From assembly GCA_902785575.1 (NCBI GenBank), contig CACZZF010000021.1, positions 1-42,625 of the forward strand: 42,625 bases of DNA, in the 5' to 3' direction. Under the pieces are notes generated by a model that worked only from the letters and a program-made list of their open reading frames with translations, had not been told where the DNA came from and did no database searches. The position numbers were made by a program, and so were the translations under genes. The stretch comes from an uncultured Bacteroidia bacterium. GTDB lineage: Bacteria; Bacteroidota; Bacteroidia; Bacteroidales; UBA932. This document shows, in pieces, positions 28,122 through 34,441 of this stretch (its first letter is position 1; each line of letters starts with the position of its first letter).

Positions 28122-29018
28122 TCAGACCTTGGTACCCTGGGTCATGGCCCGGTATTCCGCGGGAGTTCTTCCGGTCATGTGCCGGAACGCCGTGAAGAAA
28201 TAATCATGATTGTTGTAGCCTACCCGGTAGGCTACTTCTTTTATGCTCAGGGAGGTGTTGGTCAGCAGTTCTTTCGCCTTGCCCATCCTTACCTCGCTGA
28301 TGTAGCGGGCGGGAGAGAATCCGGTATATTCCTTAAATGTCTTCCTGAAAGAGGAATAGCTTATGCAGAGTCGTGAAGCTATATCCTCAGGAGAGATATC
28401 GGCGAAACTGTCCTGGATCATAACCTTGGCCTGACTTATCTTCTTGGCTGTGTCCGATTCCTCAAACTGGGAGTTCCTGTCATAGAAATACGCGAGACTT
28501 AAGAGACGCCCTACAATCCCTGCCAGAAGCTGCTGGAAGCCGGATTTTTGCTTGACCGCGGCCGTGATGGCCTCGTTATATAGGGCGACTATATCCTCGT
28601 GGATATTGACTTTGAACACCGGCCTGTCTTTGGAGAAGAACTTCTTCTCGATAAGGTTGTCCATGAAATGGCCGTTGAATCCGATCCAGTACTCTTTCCA
28701 ACCTGTTTGCTTGTCGGGATGGTAGGAATGCCATTCTCCGGGAAACAGAAGGAACATCATCCCGCTCTCAACTTGGATGGACTTGTTCCGGCCAAGAGTC
28801 TCGCATGAGAACCTGCCTTTCCCCTCGGTGATATACAGGAGCTGATATTCTTCCAGAACCCTGCCGCTGCCTACCGTGAACACATATCTTGAGGGATGGT
28901 TTCTTGGGGGATAATTCATCCCCGGAGCGATCTCCTGGAAACCTGCGGAGTTCACGGCCGTGCCCCATTGGAGGTCGACCGGATTCACTGCCAAATATTT
29001 GAGGTGGACCGATTCCAT
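28122..29018 (-). CDS. AraC-family regulator, probable rhamnose regulator
   Basis: A 298-residue regulator. The N-terminal half (about 30-150) is a cupin-like AraC arm domain (LLYITEGKGRFSCE, LLFPGEWHSYHPD), the C-terminal third (about 195-295) holds two helix-turn-helix motifs (ASRLCISYSSFRKTFKEYT and EVAYRVGYNNHDYFFTAFR) followed by TGRTPAEYR. It diverges from rhaB-rhaA with 127 nt between start codons, so it most likely controls them in response to rhamnose; this is inferred from position. The regulator's sequence does not itself name the sugar. Confidence 0.85.
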   Translation of the reverse strand: MESVHLKYLAVNPVDLQWGTAVNSAGFQEIAPGMNYPPRNHPSRYVFTVGSGRVLEEYQLLYITEGKGRFSCETLGRNKSIQVESGMMFLLFPGEWHSYHPDKQTGWKEYWIGFNGHFMDNLIEKKFFSKDRPVFKVNIHEDIVALYNEAITAAVKQKSGFQQLLAGIVGRLLSLAYFYDRNSQFEESDTAKKISQAKVMIQDSFADISPEDIASRLCISYSSFRKTFKEYTGFSPARYISEVRMGKAKELLTNTSLSIKEVAYRVGYNNHDYFFTAFRHMTGRTPAEYRAMTQGTKV

Positions 29019-29034
29019 AATTCGCTACCTTTTG

Positions 29035-29042
29035 CAAATATA
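29035..29042 (-). promoter_or_regulatory. -7 box of AraC regulator promoter
   Basis: Minus-strand TATATTTG matches TAnnTTTG, 16 nt before the ATG at 29018. A TTTG lies 15 nt upstream, which is shorter than the usual 19-20 spacing. The region up to rhaB (29043-29145) has no full promoter on the plus strand, in keeping with activator-dependent rhaB expression. Confidence 0.45.
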
Positions 29043-29145
29043 TGAAAAAAACAGGATCAAAAATCCAAGTTGTAATGTCAGAATCTTAAGCGCTGGAGAT
29101 TATAAAAAAAGGGAAATTTGTAAAAGACACTTTATACCACATAAT

Positions 29146-30561
29146 ATGAATTTCCTGGCTTTTGATCTCGGTGCCACCAGCGGAAGGGCCATTCTCGGAA
29201 CAGTCGAGAATGGCAAGCTGTCATCCGAAGAAGTTTACCGTTTCCCTAATGCCGTCAAAGAGGACGGTGGCAAGTATTTCTGGGATATCTATTCCCTGTT
29301 CGACCATTTCAAGGCGGCTTTGAAAAAGGTGGCCGGAATGGGAGTGAAGATCGAATCCATAGGTATTGACACCTGGGGAGTTGATTTTGGCTGTGTCGGT
29401 CCTGACGGGACGATTCTCGGACTCCCTCGCGCGTATCGCGACCCTTACACTGACGGTATCCCCGAGGAGGTCTTCAAGATCATCCCCAAAGAGGAACTGT
29501 ACAAGGTGACTGGTACCCAGATAATGAATTTTAACACAATCTTCCAGATTTACGCCCAGCACAAGGATCCGGAGTCCCCGATCCATAATGCCGCGGAGAT
29601 CCTTTTTATGCCCGATCTCCTGGCTTACATGCTTACTGGTGAGAGAGTTTGCGAGTACACCGACGCTTCCACATCCGGAATCATCGATCCCCGGACAAGG
29701 GACTTCGACCGGACTCTTCTTGAGCGTCTCGGGATTAATCCGAAGATTCTCAGGCCGATTGTCCAGCCCGGAACTAAGGTCGGTATTCTGAAACAAGAGA
29801 TATGCAATGAGACCGGTATGGACGCGGTTCCTGTGATCGCGGTGGCCGGTCATGACACGGCTTCCGCTATTGCGGCCGTCCCCGCCTCCGACGAGCATTT
29901 CGCTTATCTGAGCAGCGGAACTTGGAGCCTGATGGGCATCGAGTCTCCGGTTCCAATCATAGACGACAAGTCGTATGAATACAATGTCACCAACGAGGGA
30001 GGTATAGAAGGGACTACAAGGTTCCTTAAGAATATCACCGGAATGTGGCTCCTTGAGCAAAGTCGCAAGACCTGGGCAGCGGAGGGACGTGAGTACAATT
30101 ACGCCCAGATTGAGGCTATGGGGCGGGAAGCGATTGATTTCCCGTCGGTTATCGATCCGGACGATCCTCGTTTCGCCGCTCCTAAGGACATGGATGCCGA
30201 GATTAAGGCCGCCCTGGCCGAGTCAGGCCAGCAGGTTCCCGTGAATGACGCTCAGATGATCAGCTGCATCTATCACAGCCTCACAAAGAAATACAAGGAT
30301 GTGATCGCCATGCTGCAGAGTTTCGCATCATTCACGATCGACAAGCTCCATGTCATTGGAGGTGGCTCGGCCAACAAACTTGTGAGCCAGCTGACCGCCG
30401 ACACTTTGGGAATTCCTGTAATCGCGGGACCTGTTGAGGGTACCGCCATCGGAAATATCATGATGCAGGCTAAGGTCGCCGGTCTGGTGAAAGACCGTTG
30501 GGAGATGCGCCGCATCATTGGAAACTCCATTGAGACAAAGACTTATATTCCAAACAATTAA
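29146..30561 (+). CDS. rhaB: Rhamnulokinase
   Basis: A 471-residue FGGY-family kinase that phosphorylates L-rhamnulose. N-terminal AFDLGATSGRAIL (about 4-16) is the phosphate-1 motif, GIDTWGVDFG (about 72-81) the RhaB-type substrate segment, GHDTASAIAAVPA and SSGTWSLMGIE the second ATPase half, and GGGSANKL the adenosine motif. The ATG at 29146 is chosen because the upstream extension of the frame runs through the regulator's promoter. The leader ends ACCACATAA just before the start. Gene order is rhaB-rhaA with an 11-nt gap. Confidence 0.93.
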   Translation: MNFLAFDLGATSGRAILGTVENGKLSSEEVYRFPNAVKEDGGKYFWDIYSLFDHFKAALKKVAGMGVKIESIGIDTWGVDFGCVGPDGTILGLPRAYRDPYTDGIPEEVFKIIPKEELYKVTGTQIMNFNTIFQIYAQHKDPESPIHNAAEILFMPDLLAYMLTGERVCEYTDASTSGIIDPRTRDFDRTLLERLGINPKILRPIVQPGTKVGILKQEICNETGMDAVPVIAVAGHDTASAIAAVPASDEHFAYLSSGTWSLMGIESPVPIIDDKSYEYNVTNEGGIEGTTRFLKNITGMWLLEQSRKTWAAEGREYNYAQIEAMGREAIDFPSVIDPDDPRFAAPKDMDAEIKAALAESGQQVPVNDAQMISCIYHSLTKKYKDVIAMLQSFASFTIDKLHVIGGGSANKLVSQLTADTLGIPVIAGPVEGTAIGNIMMQAKVAGLVKDRWEMRRIIGNSIETKTYIPNN

Positions 30562-30572
30562 TCTTCAAAAAT

Positions 30573-31823
30573 ATGAACGAGCAAAAAATCATTCAGGCCT
30601 ATGAGATGGCCAAAGAGCGCTACGCCGCTATCGGGGTAGACACCGACAAGGCTATCGAGCAGCTTGAGAAACAGCAGATTTCCCTGCACTGCTGGCAGAC
30701 TGACGATGTGATGGGCTTCGAGAGCGCCGCCGGTCTTTCCGGAGGTATCCAGACCACCGGAAACTATCCCGGACGCGCCAGGAACATAGATGAAGTCCGC
30801 GCTGACCTGGAGTTTGTCAAGACTCTCCTCGCTGGTAACCACCGTGTGAACCTCCATGAGATTTACGGAGACTTCGGCGGCAAGTTCGTCGATCGCGACC
30901 AGGTGGGTGTCGAGCAATTCCAAAGCTGGATCGAGTGGGCTAAGGCCAATAACTTCAAGCTTGATTTCAACTCCACATCTTTCGGACATCCTAAGAGCGG
31001 AGACCTCAGCCTCGCCAACCCCGATCCCGCCATCCGCGAGTTCTGGATTGAGCACACAAAGCGCTGCCGCCGTATCGCTGACGCTATGGGTAAGGCGCAG
31101 GATGATCCTTGTATCATGAACATCTGGGTCCATGACGGCCAGAAGGACTACACAGTCAACCGTAAGAAATACCGCGAGATTCTCGCCGCCTCCCTTGACG
31201 AGATTCTCAAGGAGGACCTTCCCGGCATGAAGAGCTGCGTTGAGGCCAAGCTGTTCGGCATTGGCCTTGAGAGCTACACTGTCGGCTCAATGGACTTCTT
31301 CGAGGGCTACTGCGCTTCCCGCAACGTGATTTACACCCTCGACACCGGTCACTATGAGCCCACCGAGAATGTGGCGGATAAGGTATCCTCCCTGCTCCTC
31401 TATGTTCCTGAGCTGATGCTCCATGTGAGCCGTCCTGTGCGTTGGGATTCCGACCATGTGACCATCATGAACGACATGACCTTGGACTTCTTCAAGGAGC
31501 TTGTCCGCGCCGATGCCCTTCACCGCGCGCACGTCGGTCTGGACTATTTCGACGCCTCGATCAACAGGATCGGCGCTTATATTATCGGTACCCGCGCCAC
31601 CCAGAAGTGCATCCTGAGCGCTCTGCTCGAGCCTCTTGCCAAGCTGCGTGAGTACGAGGCTGAAGGCAAGGGATTCCAGAAGCTCGCCCTCCTTGAGGAG
31701 GCCAAGACACTTCCTTTCGGTGCCGTGTTCGATTACTTCAACTGCAAGAACGGTGTTCCTGTCGGAGAAGAGTTCATTCCGTGCATCGAGAAGTACGAGA
31801 AGGAAGTCACCTCGAAGAGGTAA
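30573..31823 (+). CDS. rhaA: L-rhamnose isomerase
   Basis: A 416-residue isomerase that converts L-rhamnose to L-rhamnulose. It begins MNEQKIIQAYEMAKERY and carries SLHCWQTDDVMGFE (about 36-49), NFKLDFNSTSFGHPKSG and WVHDGQKD, all typical of RhaA; GHYEPTEN and SRPVRWDSDH (about 288-297) contribute metal ligands. Codon use is more biased toward GCC/CGC-type codons than rhaB, consistent with high expression. No aldolase or transporter gene follows. The 3' end overlaps the convergent gmhA gene by 17 nt. Confidence 0.94.
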   Translation: MNEQKIIQAYEMAKERYAAIGVDTDKAIEQLEKQQISLHCWQTDDVMGFESAAGLSGGIQTTGNYPGRARNIDEVRADLEFVKTLLAGNHRVNLHEIYGDFGGKFVDRDQVGVEQFQSWIEWAKANNFKLDFNSTSFGHPKSGDLSLANPDPAIREFWIEHTKRCRRIADAMGKAQDDPCIMNIWVHDGQKDYTVNRKKYREILAASLDEILKEDLPGMKSCVEAKLFGIGLESYTVGSMDFFEGYCASRNVIYTLDTGHYEPTENVADKVSSLLLYVPELMLHVSRPVRWDSDHVTIMNDMTLDFFKELVRADALHRAHVGLDYFDASINRIGAYIIGTRATQKCILSALLEPLAKLREYEAEGKGFQKLALLEEAKTLPFGAVFDYFNCKNGVPVGEEFIPCIEKYEKEVTSKR

Positions 31824-32397
31824 GAAGCGATTCTATGGATTGGATGAGGATGTGGATCACCTTGATGTGTATCTCCTGAATCCTGTCCGAATGAGGTGCG
31901 TCAGGCGCCGCTACGACAACATCTGCAAGTTCCGCGAGGGACTTGCTTTTTTTTGATGTCAATGCGACCACTTTCATACCGAGGCGCCGGGCAGCTGCGG
32001 CAGCCTTGAGAATATTCTTTGAAGAGCCGCTGGTGCTGATTGCGAGAAGGATGTCACCAGTTTTGCCGAAGGCCTCAACCCATCTTGAGAAAACATCCTC
32101 GAACGAATAGTCGTTTCCGACACAGGTGATGTAAGCGGGGTCATTTATAGCCATCGCGGGCAGCGGCCTACGGTCGTCGCGGAATCTTCCGGTAAGCTCC
32201 TCCGCGAAATGAGTGGCGTCACAAAGGGAACCGCCGTTGCCGCAGCTGATTATCTTACCTCCTTGTGTCAGACAAGTCGCCATCAGATTAGCGGCTTCCA
32301 TGATGGAAGGTGCGGTCAATGGGTCGTTTATGAAAGCGTCCAGCTCGGACTTGGCTTCAGCCAGACCGTCCGTAATGATATTCCTCAATTCGTCCAT
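31807..32397 (-). CDS. gmhA: Sedoheptulose-7-phosphate isomerase (SIS domain)
   Basis: A 196-residue SIS-domain protein very close in pattern to E. coli GmhA: SCGNGGSLCDATHFAEELTG in two parts (about 51-70), CVGNDYSFEDVFSR, AISTSGSS and DRIQEIHIKVIHILIQ near the C-terminus. It would form D-glycero-D-manno-heptose-7-phosphate for nucleotide-heptose synthesis (LPS core or S-layer glycan). Partners HldE and GmhB are not in the window. It lies 10 nt after the ROK gene and is probably co-transcribed with it. Confidence 0.88.
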   Translation of the reverse strand: MDELRNIITDGLAEAKSELDAFINDPLTAPSIMEAANLMATCLTQGGKIISCGNGGSLCDATHFAEELTGRFRDDRRPLPAMAINDPAYITCVGNDYSFEDVFSRWVEAFGKTGDILLAISTSGSSKNILKAAAAARRLGMKVVALTSKKSKSLAELADVVVAAPDAPHSDRIQEIHIKVIHILIQSIESLLTSSR

Positions 32398-32407
32398 CTC
32401 TAATCAG

Positions 32408-33385
32408 TTATAAGCTCGCGGCGATAGAGAGGGCGGCGTAGTCACCGATTGACTCGCCAAGAGCGGCGGGAACAACCTCACAAACGGCTCTTGAGAGCGG
32501 AAGCGCCTCTTTCTCAATGACTTTCTCCATCAGTGGTTTGAATATGTCCTCGTTACGGGCGTAGATGCTCCCGATCACTATCATCTCCGGATTGAGGATG
32601 TCGATGACCACGGAAAGGCCTGTCCCAAGGTGGCAGGCGGAGATTTCATACACCTTTTTTGCCAGCGGATCACCTCCCCGCAATGCCTCAGCGACCTTTT
32701 TCGCCGTTATTCCGGAAAGATCGCCACCTGGACACCAAGTCACTTCCCGGCCCATCTGCAGCTCTTCCTTGGCAAGATCCCTGGCAAGCTGTTCAATTCC
32801 GCTTCCGCTGCAGAAACCCTCGAATGAGCCGGCTTTGCCATAGCCCACGGGACCGAAGTTCTCCAGCCTGATATGACCAAGCTCCCCAGCGTTGTCATTT
32901 GTCCCGGCATAGAGTTTCCCGTCGATAATCAGCCCTGCTCCCAGTCCTGTGCCGAAGGTCATGAAAACCATGTTCCTGGTGCCTTTCCCGGCTCCGAACT
33001 TCCATTCGGCCAGTGCGCAGGCGTTGGCATCATTATGGACAGCGGCCTTGGTGTGGAACTCTTCCGATAGGATCTCCACTATCGGAATATTGTCCCATCC
33101 GGGAAGATTCGGGGGCGACATGATCACCCCTGTCTTGCTGTCCAGCGGCCCGCCGCAGCTGATTCCTATCGCTGCTATATCACTTTCTTCCAGGTTGTTC
33201 CGTTTTAGAATACTTCTTATGGAAGACTTGATATTCCGTATTGTGTCCTCGACATCTGTCGTCGGGAAAGAGATCTTGTCTTTTATCTCAAGGTCATCTC
33301 CGGCTGGTTTTCCAAGGGTTACAGCGCATTTCGTGCCGCCAATGTCCACCCCGACCAGAGTGGAATATTTGATGGATTCAGGCAT
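32408..33385 (-). CDS. ROK-family sugar kinase
   Basis: A 325-residue ROK protein with no helix-turn-helix, so a kinase rather than a repressor. The ATP site begins GVDIGGTKCAVTLG (about 12-25), GISCGGPLD is at about 72-80, and the catalytic Asp is in HNDANACALAEW (about 117-128). The usual ROK zinc motif CxCGxxGCLE is absent: at that position it reads VGYGKAGSFEGF (about 189-200), after the conserved GHIRLENFGP. That suggests a non-zinc subgroup. Substrate not clear: glucose, N-acetylmannosamine or a heptose are possible; the link to gmhA is only positional. Confidence 0.85.
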   Translation of the reverse strand: MPESIKYSTLVGVDIGGTKCAVTLGKPAGDDLEIKDKISFPTTDVEDTIRNIKSSIRSILKRNNLEESDIAAIGISCGGPLDSKTGVIMSPPNLPGWDNIPIVEILSEEFHTKAAVHNDANACALAEWKFGAGKGTRNMVFMTFGTGLGAGLIIDGKLYAGTNDNAGELGHIRLENFGPVGYGKAGSFEGFCSGSGIEQLARDLAKEELQMGREVTWCPGGDLSGITAKKVAEALRGGDPLAKKVYEISACHLGTGLSVVIDILNPEMIVIGSIYARNEDIFKPLMEKVIEKEALPLSRAVCEVVPAALGESIGDYAALSIAASL

Positions 33386-33392
33386 TGTCTTG

Positions 33393-33459
33393 TGTGGTTT
33401 TGATTGATAAACTTACACATTTTTTTCAAATATTGTTATATTGTGGCATCAAAACCACA
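33393..33459. promoter_or_regulatory. 12-bp inverted repeat ahead of two divergent genes
   Basis: TGTGGTTTTGAT (33393-33404) and ATCAAAACCACA (33448-33459) are perfect inverted copies 43 nt apart. As each gene is read, ATCAAAACCACA lies 7 nt before the ROK start codon and 5 nt before the phosphodiesterase start codon. It could be a paired operator, or a shared leader element in the two mRNAs. Neither flanking promoter matches the TAnnTTTG consensus fully. Confidence 0.6.
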
Positions 33460-33464
33460 TAACC

Positions 33465-34424
33465 ATGTCAATTTCCAGGAGAGACTTCTTTAAGAAGAGT
33501 CTGGCAGCGGGCGCCGGAGTCGCCGCCGCCAGCATGATAGGCCCGCTTGTCCCCGAGGTAGAGGCAAAGAAAGCGGGAAAGATGTTCGGCAAGGCCAAAC
33601 GTGTGATAATCATGACCTTCGATGGGATCAGGGTTGATGGCCTTTTGCAGGCCAATACCCCGAATATCGATATGCTGATGGATAATGGATCAGTATCTCT
33701 AACAACCCGTGACGTCATGCCTTCTGTTACTCTTCCGAACTACACCAGTCATCTTTTAGGTGCGGGACCGGAGGTCCATGGTGTGGCTGACAATGGCTGG
33801 AAGGTTGACAAATACAAGCTCCAGGCTGTGGAGACAGATGCTGACGGCTATTTCCCCTCTGTTTTCAAAGTCTTGAAAGACAATGTCCGTGGTATCAAGA
33901 CGGCGTATTATTGGAACTGGTTGCCTCTGATAAACTCCATTAACCAGAAGTACTTGGATGACAAACTTTCCGCCTCAGACGAGGGGTATCCGGAACTCTA
34001 TGACCGGGCAATGGAGTATATCGGCCAACACAAGAAGGACAAATTGTTCATGTTCCTCTACAATGTCCACACGGACCATATTGGCCACACCTACGAGTGG
34101 ATGTCCCCTGAATATATCAAGTCTATAGAGGAAGGCGATGTGCAGGTTGGCCGCATGATCGATTTCCTGAAGAAGGAGGGACTGTTCGAGGAGACGCATC
34201 TGATGTTCATCACCGACCACGGTGGGATAGGGAAGGGTCATGGTGGTGTCAGCCCCGAGGAAATGATTGTGCCATGGATAATTAAAGGCCCCGGCATCAA
34301 GAAAGGATTCTCAATCACCGAGGCCAATAATACTGTCAACACCGCCTCCACTGTCCTCCATCTTTTTGGCGTGGAGCAACCGTTATGCTGGACCGGAGAG
34401 GTCCCGATGTCGATATTCGGCTAA
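33465..34424 (+). CDS. Tat-exported type I phosphodiesterase / nucleotide pyrophosphatase family
   Basis: A 319-residue alkaline-phosphatase-superfamily hydrolase. The start at 33465 gives a twin-arginine signal (SRRDFFKKSLAAGAG, residues 4-18, cleavage probably after EVEA near 34). Metal and catalytic residues are all visible: Asp53 in FDGIRVDG, nucleophile Thr89 in PSVTLPNYTSH, Asp204 and His208 in HTDHIGHTY, Asp251-His252 in ITDHGG, and His259. It would cleave phosphodiester or pyrophosphate bonds of nucleotides or similar compounds in the periplasm. It diverges from the ROK-gmhA pair and shares their leader motif. Confidence 0.87.
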   Translation: MSISRRDFFKKSLAAGAGVAAASMIGPLVPEVEAKKAGKMFGKAKRVIIMTFDGIRVDGLLQANTPNIDMLMDNGSVSLTTRDVMPSVTLPNYTSHLLGAGPEVHGVADNGWKVDKYKLQAVETDADGYFPSVFKVLKDNVRGIKTAYYWNWLPLINSINQKYLDDKLSASDEGYPELYDRAMEYIGQHKKDKLFMFLYNVHTDHIGHTYEWMSPEYIKSIEEGDVQVGRMIDFLKKEGLFEETHLMFITDHGGIGKGHGGVSPEEMIVPWIIKGPGIKKGFSITEANNTVNTASTVLHLFGVEQPLCWTGEVPMSIFG

Positions 34425-34441
34425 TCCTGCAGACCGGTTTA

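Noticed and set aside
29221..30060. A 279-codon open frame opposite rhaB
   Set aside because: It is nested inside a complete rhamnulokinase and shows no domain or promoter of its own.
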